Assembly: GCF_014107495.1 (NCBI RefSeq)
Contig: NZ_CP041969.1
Location: forward strand, 248,001-312,000
Direction: 5' to 3'
Source: Cohnella cholangitidis
GTDB taxonomy: Bacteria; Bacillota; Bacilli; Paenibacillales; Paenibacillaceae
Length of the DNA: 64,000 nt
A model generated the notes under the pieces. The model was not told the origin of the DNA and made no database searches. It worked only from the letters and a program-made list of their open reading frames with translations. The position numbers were made by a program, and so were the translations under genes. Below are positions 42,584 to 51,595 of this stretch, piece by piece. Numbering within the stretch: the stretch's first letter is position 1; each line of letters starts with the position of its first letter.

Positions 42584-44149
42584 TTAATTATTGCCTGACA
42601 CTTTATAATAGGCTTTCAACAGCGGAATGAGTCCGAGCGGATTTCTCCGCATATCCTTGGCGCTGAAAAAGATATCTCCTTTGACCTCGAACACCTTCTC
42701 ATTGTATTTCAACTGGTTGATGATCTCCTGCGCGTTGTCCCATCCCGCTTCTTTAGTCCCGAGTTTATAAGGCGCGTGACCGATATAGAGATCGACGTTC
42801 GTGCCTCTTACCTCGTTCGCCCACCAATCTACGAGTTTATCGTACTGAGCGATTTTAAGGGACATGCTCCAGTAAATCTGGGGCACGATATAATCTACCC
42901 ACTCTTGCTTGATCCAGGTACGAACATCGGCGTGCATATTGTCGTATGCGGTAACGCTCGCCTTCGTATCCGATCCTGACGCATCCGTTTCTTGATTGCG
43001 CCATACGCCGAAAGGGCTGATTCCGAATCGAACCTTCGGTTTGGCTTTATGGATAGCTTTGCTTAACTCCTCGACGAATAGGTTGATATTGTCTCTGCGC
43101 CAATCGGCTTTATTCGGCAGATTGTTGACGTTGTACGCCAAGTAGGTCGCATCGTCATCGAATACGCCGCTCGAAGGATAGAAGTAATCATCGAGATGTA
43201 CGCCATCGACTTCGTAATTGTTGACTACTTCCAGAATCACGTCGATGATGTGCTGGCGAGCTTCCGGTATTCCCGGGTTAATGTACATTATGCTGCCGGA
43301 TTTAACGATCCAATCGGGATGAGTGACCGCTACATGGTTAGAGGCGAGATTCTCGATTTTGCCATCCATGCTCGCCCGAAACGGATTAAACCACGCATGA
43401 AACTCCATTCCGCGTCGATGGGTTTCCTCGATCATGAACGCTAACGGATCATAATCAGGCGCAACTCCCTGCTTCCCCGTCACGAACTTGGACCAAGGAA
43501 CAAGCTGCGACGGATAGAAGCTGTCCGCGGAAGGACGCACTTGTACGAACGCCGTATTCAGCCCCATCGCTTGCAATTCATCGAGTAGCTGTATGTATTC
43601 TTGTTGCTGCTGTTGCGATTTGCCGTATGATTTATCGGATGGCCAATCTAGATTATAGACGGTAGACACCCACGCGCCTTTGAGGGAATTGTCCATTGTT
43701 CCTCCTTGGGTCTGAAGCTTAATTGTCCGTGCGGATTGATACCAAGTGACTAGCAGCTTCATCTGTTGGCTCACGAATCGTATAGGAACCATGATTCGAC
43801 CATTTATCGCTTGCACTGTTGAATCCAGAGCGACCTGCGCGCCATTGACTAAAGCGTACTTTTGTCCGATCGTCATCGATAAGATCAAGCCTTCATACTT
43901 GATCGTGGCGGTTTTGGTTGATTGCGACCATGCAACTCCCGCTCCGAGATTTTTGCTGATGACGCTTAAAGGTACCATCGTCACGTTCGATTTCGTGATA
44001 TAAGGCGGAACATCGGCGTTGATCTTGTTGCCATCGAGATAGATGCTTATCGATGCGGGCGTCTTGGCATGAGCAGGAATACTCATTATCGTAAAACAAG
44101 TGAAAAGACTAAGAATGAGTAACAAATATCGACTTCGAAAGTTCATCAT
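42584..44149 (-). CDS. GHL10-family glycosidase with copper-amine-oxidase-like N domain
   Basis: 521 residues from the ATG after GGAGG. A signal peptide (about 1-27, ending AHA) precedes a copper amine oxidase N-terminal-like repeat domain (about 30-150: NVTMVPLSVISKNLGAGVAWSQ and INGRIMVPIRFVSQQMKLLVTWY). The GHL10/DUF187-type TIM barrel (about 165-490) has GAWVSTVYNLDWPS, NTAFVQVRPSADSFYPS, HAWFNPFRAS, DGVHLDDYFYPS, FGISPFGVWRN and YIVPQIYWSM. It is like YngK and presumably hydrolyses a cell-wall or external polysaccharide. The stalk domain is common in Paenibacillus and Thermoanaerobacter surface proteins. Single gene. Confidence 0.88.
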   Translation of the reverse strand: MMNFRSRYLLLILSLFTCFTIMSIPAHAKTPASISIYLDGNKINADVPPYITKSNVTMVPLSVISKNLGAGVAWSQSTKTATIKYEGLILSMTIGQKYALVNGAQVALDSTVQAINGRIMVPIRFVSQQMKLLVTWYQSARTIKLQTQGGTMDNSLKGAWVSTVYNLDWPSDKSYGKSQQQQQEYIQLLDELQAMGLNTAFVQVRPSADSFYPSQLVPWSKFVTGKQGVAPDYDPLAFMIEETHRRGMEFHAWFNPFRASMDGKIENLASNHVAVTHPDWIVKSGSIMYINPGIPEARQHIIDVILEVVNNYEVDGVHLDDYFYPSSGVFDDDATYLAYNVNNLPNKADWRRDNINLFVEELSKAIHKAKPKVRFGISPFGVWRNQETDASGSDTKASVTAYDNMHADVRTWIKQEWVDYIVPQIYWSMSLKIAQYDKLVDWWANEVRGTNVDLYIGHAPYKLGTKEAGWDNAQEIINQLKYNEKVFEVKGDIFFSAKDMRRNPLGLIPLLKAYYKVSGNN

Positions 44150-44368
44150 GAAAATCCTCCAGAGCAGCTTAAACATGCTATTAATATCTCAACTTAATTA
44201 TAGACGTTTCAATAACGCGGAGGTTGCAGGCGAAATGCTAAAAAATCAAACCTAATCATAATTTTACGGCATCGTTGCGAAAGGAACTTATTCGTATAAT
44301 GAGAGGAAGCGAAGCGAAACTTCCGTTTCCAGCCCGATTCGGACATCTTCATAAAGGAGAGAATTACG

Positions 44369-45755
44369 TTGTCTAATGCGGACACCTATGAAAGTACCTT
44401 GGCTTACGTGAAAACCGGTTCGAACCCGTCGGAGCTGAGAATTACCGATATCCGGTTCGCGGACATCGTCGGGCCCTTTCCACAGCAGCTTAATCAAGGT
44501 TTATACGAATCAAGGAATTGTCGGTTACGGCGAAGTCCGGGATAACGCGGATAAAGTATATGCGCTTATGCTCAAAAGCCGTTTGCTAGGTGAAAACCCT
44601 TGCCATATCGACAAGCTCTTCCGCAGAATCAAGCAGTTCGGAAATCATGCCAGACAAGGCGGCGGAGTTAGCGGCATCGAGATCGCATTGTGGGATTTGG
44701 CAGGCAAAGCGTACAGCATTCCCATCTACCAGATGCTTGGCGGCCCATTCCGCGATCGTATACGCATGTATTGCGACACGGATGTCCACGGTAAAGACAG
44801 CGGACATGCGATGGGAGCAGCTTTAAAGCAGAAGATGGACAAAGGTTTCACGTTCTTGAAGATGGATCTTGGCATCAATCAAATCATTCACGAGCCGGGA
44901 ACGCTCAGCGCGCCGATCGGCTGGCTTAAAGAAATGCAGACGATCAGCAAAGATTGGTACTCTCGCAAGAACGGCACGGCAACGGAGGAAGAACTACGTG
45001 ATCTTCGAATTCGCCATTATGACATATACAATATCGCTCATCCCTTCACAGGCATACACGTAACCGAAAAAGGCTTGGATATGCTTGAGCAATACGTAGC
45101 CGACGTTCGTTCCGTTATCGGCTACGAAGTTCCTCTCGCGATCGATCACTTCGGACATATCGGCCTAGAGGACTGTATCAAGCTAGGAAGACGAATCGAA
45201 AAGTTCAATTTGGCGTGGATGGAAGATATGATCCCTTGGACTTATACGGAGCAATACGCGCGATTAGCAAGGGCGGTAACAACGCCGATCTGTACGGGCG
45301 AGGATATTTACTTGAAGGAAAATTTCAAACCTTTATTGGAGGCTGGCGGAGTGTCCGTCGTCCATCCCGACGTGTTAACTTCCGGCGGAATTCTCGAGAC
45401 GAAGAAAATCGGGGACATGGCGCAAGATTACGGGGTAAATATGGCCATTCATATGGCGGAAAGCCCCATCGCCTGTTTAGCTGCCGCGCATGTTGCAGCC
45501 GCAACGGAAAATTTCCTTGCGCTCGAGTACCATTCGGACGGAATCGATTGGTGGGATGATCTCATATCGGGCAGCATGCTGCCTAAGCCGCTTGTCCAGA
45601 ATGGTTTTATCGTGCTTCCCGACGCGCCTGGACTAGGGATCGAACAGTTGAATGACGAAGTGATCGCCGAGCATTTACACCCGGACATTCCGGGACTATG
45701 GGAGCCAACCGTTCAATGGAACAACTATTGGAGCCATGATAGGTTGTGGAGTTAA
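44369..45755 (+). pseudogene. Enolase-superfamily sugar-acid dehydratase, frameshifted near the N-terminus
   Basis: A TTG start at 44369 follows AAGGAGA. The first frame reads to RITDIRFADIVG, then leaves the family at GGGCCC (44471-44476) and stops about 75 bases on. The protein resumes in another frame with SLIKVYTNQGIVGYGEVRDNADK and continues to 45755. Adding one G and one C (GGGGCCCC) restores an unbroken IVGAPFHSSLIKV. The C-terminal part has the MLE/MR features: metal acids around AIDHFGHI, WMEDMIPW and CTGEDIY, and HMAESP near the end. A 50-residue insertion carries PIGWLKEMQTISKDW. The role is dehydration or racemisation of an acid sugar. The exact substrate is open. Confidence 0.8.
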
Positions 45756-45758
45756 TAG

Positions 45759-45798
45759 AACAAGAGAGCTAACAGCTTAGGCTGCTAGCTCTCTTGTT
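45759..45798. terminator. Bidirectional terminator
   Basis: AACAAGAGAGCTAACAGC (45759-45776), loop TTAG, GCTGCTAGCTCTCTTGTT (45781-45798), one mismatch. The right arm overlaps the last codons of the response-regulator gene. Confidence 0.85.
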
Positions 45799-47353
45799 TA
45801 GACCGAACGCGGTCGCGATATTCACGCGGAGTTTGACCGGTATGCTTCTTGAACATTTGCCCGAAATACTTTACATCCTCGAAGCCTACCTTAGCTGCAA
45901 CATCGCCAATCTTCGCATGCGACGTGGTCAGAATTTGAGCAGCGAGATCCATTTTCTTCCTCGTTACATAATCTACGAATTTCATCCCGGTCTCTCTTTT
46001 GAATACCTCGCTAAGATGATTGGGATGCAGATGCACGTGCTCCGCGACCTGCTGCAATCCGAAATCAAATCCCAACTGTTCCTCGATATAGGCGATCGCT
46101 TTTTGGACATGTACCTTTTTCCCATCCGCAAGCCGGTTATGATAGAGCTTCATAATGGCGTATAAATGCTGAAATAAAATCTCGTTCGGCAAACGGTTCA
46201 ATTTATAGACTAGCGGTCCCTGGCTCGGCTCAACTTCCGATTGTTTGCCAAGGACTGCCTTCAATCTCTCTAACCATCGTAGAGCGGCGATCGCAACGGA
46301 TTGAATGGCCGCTTCCAGCGATTCAGGCGTGACATCCGAATCATTAAGAAGCCCTTCGATATACTGTTGAACCCAAGCTTTCAACGCGATGGGATCATCC
46401 TCAAGAAGCTTCGAGGACAATTCCTTCTCTTCCTCGACGGTACAGATCGTTTTACCGCCTTTACGGCATGCGATGTCCGAATAGTCCCATATCTTATTCT
46501 TAACTAACGGCCTATATCGGCTTGCTTCCGCGGCTGCGACATAAGAAGAATGCCATTGCTCGGGGCTTTCTACCGCCAGCCCGGTTACGACTACCAATTG
46601 GCACTTGAGCAAGCGTTCGATTTTCTCATAGACGGAATGTTGAAGCGTCTTAACCCATTCCGTCTCCTTCACCAAAACGGCCATGATGACTTGATCCTTA
46701 TGAATGAAGCTTATGCAGGGCAGCAAGTCCATGACCATATTGTCTACCGCAAACAGCAATAATGCCTGTTCGGCCGCCGAGTCCCCCCAACCGTTGGCTG
46801 CGATTAGCGTGACTTGCCATTTTCCTCTCGCTCTATCGAAGGAAGGTTCAATAGCCGGTTTCAAAGCCTTGAGAATCGCTTCTTCACTAGCTTTAACGTC
46901 ACCGTCGACAATACAACGCTTAAGAAGCTCGTTTCTCTCCGCCCGATCTTTAATATTGTCCCGGTTAACCGAAGCCCATCGTTTCTCTATACGCTGCTTC
47001 ACTTTCAATACCGTTCGAATGATTTCCTCCGGCCTGCTTGTCTTCAACAAATAGTCGCTCACGTTTTGGCGGATCGCTTGCTGCGTATAGATGAAATCGT
47101 CATAGCCGGATAAGATGATGACTTCAAGATCCGGTAACGTCAGTTTTGCTTCCTCGGCAAGCTGAAGCCCGGTTTTCCCGTTCATGCGAATATCCGTCAA
47201 TAGAATGTCCGGGCGTTCCTTTTCGATCCGCTCCAACACCTCTTCCGCGGATTCCGCGGGTGTCAACAGTTTAAGACCCAGTTCCTTCCACTTGATTAAG
47301 TCGGCCAGCCCCTCCCGAATGATAATCTCGTCATCCGCGATCATGATTTTCAT
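45785..47353 (-). CDS. YesN-type response regulator with AraC DNA-binding domain
   Basis: 522 residues from the ATG after GGAGG. The receiver domain (1-120) has the acidic pocket MIADDE, phosphoacceptor Asp in LLTDIRMNGKTG and the switch Lys in YLLKTSR. A long middle region follows (120-420, no recognised domain). The C-terminal AraC helix-turn-helix pair (about 420-515) reads FGLQQVAEHVHLHPNHLSEVFKRETGMKFVDYVTRKKM and IGDVAAKVGFEDVKYFGQMFKKHTGQTPREYRD. It overlaps the sensor kinase gene by 23 bases. The pair should control the adjacent sugar ABC genes. Confidence 0.92.
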   Translation of the reverse strand: MKIMIADDEIIIREGLADLIKWKELGLKLLTPAESAEEVLERIEKERPDILLTDIRMNGKTGLQLAEEAKLTLPDLEVIILSGYDDFIYTQQAIRQNVSDYLLKTSRPEEIIRTVLKVKQRIEKRWASVNRDNIKDRAERNELLKRCIVDGDVKASEEAILKALKPAIEPSFDRARGKWQVTLIAANGWGDSAAEQALLLFAVDNMVMDLLPCISFIHKDQVIMAVLVKETEWVKTLQHSVYEKIERLLKCQLVVVTGLAVESPEQWHSSYVAAAEASRYRPLVKNKIWDYSDIACRKGGKTICTVEEEKELSSKLLEDDPIALKAWVQQYIEGLLNDSDVTPESLEAAIQSVAIAALRWLERLKAVLGKQSEVEPSQGPLVYKLNRLPNEILFQHLYAIMKLYHNRLADGKKVHVQKAIAYIEEQLGFDFGLQQVAEHVHLHPNHLSEVFKRETGMKFVDYVTRKKMDLAAQILTTSHAKIGDVAAKVGFEDVKYFGQMFKKHTGQTPREYRDRVRSKQES

Positions 47354-49103
47354 AGGGAACCTCCAAGAATGGAATCGTGAAAGAAATGCGGGTTCCGGCA
47401 TGCAGCCTGCTCTCGATAGTTAGTCGCGACATCGGTCCGTAATGCAACCTGAGCCTCTCGTTCACGTTCCGCAGACCATAGCTGGCCCCGGGACTATAAG
47501 AGCCGTCAGTTTGACCGATAATGTCTCGTACGTATTGCAGTCGATGCTCTTCCATCCCGATGCCGTCGTCGATAACAAGAACATTCATGGAATGGCCTGA
47601 CTGTTCCAAGTAAATGCCGATCGTACCCTTACCCGTTTTCTTCTGTATCCCATGAATCATCGCGTTCTCTAGGAGCGGCTGCAGAAGGAGCTTGAGCATG
47701 ATTTTGTCGTTAAGCGCGGGATCCACGTTAATATCCACTTCGAATTTATTCGGGTACCGAATCGACTGGACTTGCGCGTAATTCCGAATATGGGCGATCT
47801 CCTGATGAACCGGGCAATATTCGCTCCCTTTATTTAAGCTGAATTGCAGAAAATCGCTTAATGCTCCGACCATATCCGCTATGCGCCTATCCTCTGTCCT
47901 TAACGCCATCCAATGAATTGAAGACAACGTGTTATAGAGAAAATGAGGGTTGATTTGCGCTTGAAGCGCTCTGATGTCCGCTTCCTTCTTGCGTGCCTCA
48001 TCGCGAATAAATTGTTGCTTAAGCTCTTTGATATGGGAGCCTAACATATTGTAGCTCTCTCCAAGCCTTCCGATCTCATCTCGCGAAGAAGAATAATAGG
48101 TCGGCATTGGACCATCCGGATTCACTTTCGTAAGCAACCGAGTAAGTACCCGAAGAGGATTCGTGACTCGCTGAATAACGAACAGCACCAATCCCGCATT
48201 GATCACGACCATTATGACAACGGCTATAGCGGTTAATAGGAGGATAAAGCGATTCTGCGAGCTATATAAATCGTTGGGGATCGTACCCACTAACGTCCAA
48301 TCCGTAATGGGTTGATGGTAATAGAGAATGGTTTTCCTGTCTTGCCCTTCCCCGAAATCCGTTTCACCCTGCTTGCCGGATAGAATCCGGCTTGTCGCAC
48401 CCGGAAATATCTCATCGAAGGGCTGCGTTAACCACTCTCTCTCCGTGGAAGAGAGCACGTTGCCCGTTTCATTCAATAGAGCTACCTGTCCCCTGCCATC
48501 ACCTAAGTGCGGCTCCGACCAATACTCGGAAATGAAGGTTTCATCGAGACTGATGACCATCCAGCCGAGATTCTCATAGGTGTATATGCTCCTAAGGGGA
48601 CGTATAAACGAGATAACTTGGTGCTTGCCCGAATAATTGGATATCGTATAGATTCCCGTCCACATTTTCTCCTTCACGTCATAAAGATTGATTAGATCAT
48701 CCAGATTAGAAGAATAGATCGTTGAATTCGAGAGCGGCGTATTGAATTTCTTTGGATAAACCGTAATGTTAAGAATATACTTCTTGGAGCTTGACAGGTT
48801 CAGCATCAGATTAAGAATGCGGCCCTTTAACTCCTCGTTCTCCTCGGATTGGCTAAGATACTGCTGAATATCGCTTTGCCCGATCAGGAACATGGATATA
48901 TTCTCGATATCCCCGATGACGAATCTAAGCTTTCCCTCCATTTGCTCTAACGTATCGATACCCGACTGCTTGATTTTTTCCTCCGTAACGTTAGAGGAGA
49001 TTAAATAAGTGAAAGCTCCCAGCGAAAGCAAAGGAACCAGAGTCGAGACCATGATCATAATCGAGAGTTTGCGCCCAAGCGATAGGCTCATCCAATGCCT
49101 CAT
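47331..49103 (-). CDS. YesM-type sensor histidine kinase
   Basis: 590 residues. Transmembrane helix 1 (about 12-34), an extracellular dCache-like sensor (about 35-280), transmembrane helix 2 (about 284-308), HAMP (RVTNPLRVLTRLLTKV onward), then the His_kinase dimerisation block with the phospho-His in QAQINPHFLYNTLSSIHW. The ATPase lid and N/G boxes are LLQPLLENAMIHGIQ, DDGIGM and GLRNVNERL. Directly upstream of and overlapping the YesN gene. It senses the sugar or the ligand-loaded binding protein outside the cell. Confidence 0.93.
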   Translation of the reverse strand: MRHWMSLSLGRKLSIMIMVSTLVPLLSLGAFTYLISSNVTEEKIKQSGIDTLEQMEGKLRFVIGDIENISMFLIGQSDIQQYLSQSEENEELKGRILNLMLNLSSSKKYILNITVYPKKFNTPLSNSTIYSSNLDDLINLYDVKEKMWTGIYTISNYSGKHQVISFIRPLRSIYTYENLGWMVISLDETFISEYWSEPHLGDGRGQVALLNETGNVLSSTEREWLTQPFDEIFPGATSRILSGKQGETDFGEGQDRKTILYYHQPITDWTLVGTIPNDLYSSQNRFILLLTAIAVVIMVVINAGLVLFVIQRVTNPLRVLTRLLTKVNPDGPMPTYYSSSRDEIGRLGESYNMLGSHIKELKQQFIRDEARKKEADIRALQAQINPHFLYNTLSSIHWMALRTEDRRIADMVGALSDFLQFSLNKGSEYCPVHQEIAHIRNYAQVQSIRYPNKFEVDINVDPALNDKIMLKLLLQPLLENAMIHGIQKKTGKGTIGIYLEQSGHSMNVLVIDDGIGMEEHRLQYVRDIIGQTDGSYSPGASYGLRNVNERLRLHYGPMSRLTIESRLHAGTRISFTIPFLEVPYENHDRG

Positions 49104-49127
49104 TGTGTGTCCTCCAAAGCCTATCAG

Positions 49128-50441
49128 CTACTTGGCTGTCGCGGCCGCTTGCGTCTCCTGTATTTTACGGGCAACCGATAAGGGATCCGCTCCGAGCAAT
49201 AACTCCTGCAACCCGTTGTTCATTACCTCGACGGTAACCGCCTCAAGCTTACCATCGTAGACCGGGCTTATCTCCACGTTCTGAATGAGTTCGTAGAGTT
49301 CAACGAACATAGGATTGGCCTTGCTCTTGTCCCATTCGACGTTATAGCTAACGAGCGTATTTCCATCCAGAGTCGCCTTCTGACCTTCTGGACCGGACAA
49401 GGCGTAGAAGAGCTCGAGTGCCGCTGCTTTCCTCGCTCCATCTAATTTCTTATTTACTCCCAGCCCCGTCCCTACGACGCCGGAGGCCGATCTCGCTTTG
49501 CCGCCTCCCCCGTGAATGGCGGGTAGTATGGTGACATGCGTATGATCCAAAACTTCCTTCGGAGCATTCTGAACGATGTTCGATGCGGCCCATCCCCCGT
49601 TAATGACCATGGCGGACTTGCCCTCGAAAAAAAGCTGCATCATCTGGTTGTCGTCGATGCTGTTGAACCCGGGCTGAAAGGCTTTCATCGTTCCTAACGA
49701 TTGCAATAGCTCTAAAGCGCGAATAAACTCCGGATCGGTAAAGGCCGCGCCATTCTGATTAATAGCCCGCTTAAACCAATCCGTACCCGTAATGCGATCG
49801 GCTAACGTGCTGAATATCGTGGATTGAACGACCCAATTGGATTTATTGCCAAGCGCTATCGGAATAACGCCTTTTTCATTGAACCTGTTGATGGCGACGA
49901 GCAACTCATCCCAAGTCGTAGGAACCTTCACGCCATGCTTGTCAAAAAGGGCATTGTTGTAGTAAATAATCGAAGTGGGCGCTAAGTTCATCGGAACCGT
50001 ATACGTCTTTCCTTCTACGGTGAAATCATCGAGAGCATGCGGGATAAAATGATCTCTCCACTCCGGTTTGCTGTCTAACATATCATCGATCGGTTGCAGC
50101 AAGTTTCCTTTGACGAAATCCTTAGTCATCGCTCCTGGCCACATGACGAACAGATCCGGCATCTCGTCCGCAGCCGCTAACGTGCGAAGTCTAGCCTTCA
50201 AGCCATCCGTAGAAAGACCTTCTTCCTCCACGATCACATCGGGGTGCGTTGCACGGAAGTTTTCCAACACTCTTCTCATGGCAACCGCTTTACCGTCTTC
50301 TATCGTCCAATTATGCATGATCGTGATCGTAATCTTCTCCGACGATTCTTCAAAACCTGTTTGGTTCATTTCGGAAATACAGCCTGTTAGAAGGAGCATG
50401 GTAACGAAAATAACGATCCGTCTATCAAACCCTCTCTTCAT
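49128..50441 (-). CDS. Extracellular sugar-binding lipoprotein, second copy
   Basis: 437 residues. Lipoprotein signal with lipobox LLTGC (Cys21). Cluster B substrate-binding fold: ITITIMHNWT, FRATHPDVIVEEEG, LPDLFVMWPGAM-type hinge and IIYYNNALFDKHGVKVPTTWDEL. It belongs to the family 1 sugar-binding proteins (MalE/YesO-like). There is no permease directly downstream. It lies between the mannonate dehydratase-like gene and the YesM kinase, so it could feed the same permeases as the binding protein at 51596 or serve as the sensor partner of the kinase. Confidence 0.88.
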   Translation of the reverse strand: MKRGFDRRIVIFVTMLLLTGCISEMNQTGFEESSEKITITIMHNWTIEDGKAVAMRRVLENFRATHPDVIVEEEGLSTDGLKARLRTLAAADEMPDLFVMWPGAMTKDFVKGNLLQPIDDMLDSKPEWRDHFIPHALDDFTVEGKTYTVPMNLAPTSIIYYNNALFDKHGVKVPTTWDELLVAINRFNEKGVIPIALGNKSNWVVQSTIFSTLADRITGTDWFKRAINQNGAAFTDPEFIRALELLQSLGTMKAFQPGFNSIDDNQMMQLFFEGKSAMVINGGWAASNIVQNAPKEVLDHTHVTILPAIHGGGGKARSASGVVGTGLGVNKKLDGARKAAALELFYALSGPEGQKATLDGNTLVSYNVEWDKSKANPMFVELYELIQNVEISPVYDGKLEAVTVEVMNNGLQELLLGADPLSVARKIQETQAAATAK

Positions 50442-50510
50442 CCCAGGGAACCCCCTACCCTATCTATCCATTCATTTTATCTTTTAACAATATCATACAG
50501 CAGATGGAAA

Positions 50511-51497
50511 TTAACAGATTTCAGGCAGAACATTCGCAGAGCGCGAAGCGGCTCTCATGAGCCCCTTAATATAACCGACTCCGTACAATCGTCCCATTAG
50601 CTCATAACCCGGATTGGAATTATCCTCACCCTCCATTGTCGGGACATGATCCGGTCGTGCAGGACCTTGGAATCCGACCTGATAGTAAGCGTTCATCGCT
50701 TCCAACATATCCGTTTGACCATCATCATGGAACGTTTCTTCAAACTTCTCCGGGGTACCGCGAACGTCACGAAAATGAACGAAAAAAATCTTGCCTTGCT
50801 TGGCAAAATGACGGATTACGGCTGGAATGTCCTCGCCTGCTGTCGCTAGCGTTCCTTGGCATAACGTGATGCCGCTGTATTCGCTTGGCACCAGATCAAT
50901 CGCTTGCTGCAATTCGTTTGAATTGCGCAGAATACGCGACACGCCTCGAATCGGACTAATCGGCGGATCGTCCGGGTGCAGAGCCAGCTTCACGCCAGCC
51001 CTCTCCGCAACGGGAACGATCTTCTCAAGATAAAACTTTAGATTCGTCCACAGCTGATCTTCGGAGACGATTCCCGCTTCCGTCAGGGGAGCATTCTTCA
51101 TAAGGGAATGGTCATAGCTGGATACAAGCGCTCCTCCGCGGGTACGCGTTGTGGTCGAGGTGCGAAACCAATTGAATTGGGCCATGAAATTGTAGCAAAG
51201 CACGGGGATGCCCGCAGCCCCCATATTCGTTATCAATTCAGTCATGAACCCGATCTCTTCATCCCTTCCGGCCGTGCCTAGCTTAATATGATTCGTAGGC
51301 GGGGCCGACTCTATGACAGATAACGTGAATCCGAAATTCTCGAAACGCTGTTTCATATGAATGAGAGGCATAAGCTCCCAAGGTTTTGCTCCTTTTTCCT
51401 CCCAAGGCAGGGGGCCGACCGCATGAGAGATCCCCATCTGCTTGGCGAGATGCCAAAGCCGATCCGGCTGCGAGGCGAAAAATTCGGCTAACTGCAT
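50511..51497 (-). CDS. Mannonate dehydratase-like enzyme (UxuA family)
   Basis: 328 residues, a little shorter than classical UxuA (about 350-390). The TIM barrel has the UxuA blocks LALHPDDPPISPIRGVSRI, FFVHFRDVRG, ETFHDDGQTDM and RPDHVPTMEGE; the His and Cys metal ligands (LCQGT, VHFRD, HPDD) are present. UxuA converts D-mannonate to 2-keto-3-deoxygluconate. It follows the binding-protein gene across a hairpin, and the next gene is the second binding protein. Because it is a shorter variant, a related aldonic acid is possible. Confidence 0.82.
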   Translation of the reverse strand: MQLAEFFASQPDRLWHLAKQMGISHAVGPLPWEEKGAKPWELMPLIHMKQRFENFGFTLSVIESAPPTNHIKLGTAGRDEEIGFMTELITNMGAAGIPVLCYNFMAQFNWFRTSTTTRTRGGALVSSYDHSLMKNAPLTEAGIVSEDQLWTNLKFYLEKIVPVAERAGVKLALHPDDPPISPIRGVSRILRNSNELQQAIDLVPSEYSGITLCQGTLATAGEDIPAVIRHFAKQGKIFFVHFRDVRGTPEKFEETFHDDGQTDMLEAMNAYYQVGFQGPARPDHVPTMEGEDNSNPGYELMGRLYGVGYIKGLMRAASRSANVLPEIC

Positions 51498-51533
51498 AAG
51501 TTATTCCTCCGCTTCTCTTCGCTTAGGACAAGA

Positions 51534-51577
51534 AAAGGACCGCCCGATACCTTTTCAGTAACGGCTTGCGGTCCCTT
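51534..51577 (-). terminator. Hairpin after the first binding-protein gene
   Basis: AAAGGACCGC (51534-51543) pairs with GCGGTCC-C-TTT (51568-51578, one bulge); on the minus strand it ends in TTTTC. It probably lowers expression of the downstream genes relative to the binding protein. Confidence 0.65.
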
Positions 51578-51595
51578 TCCTTTCGAATTGAACTC

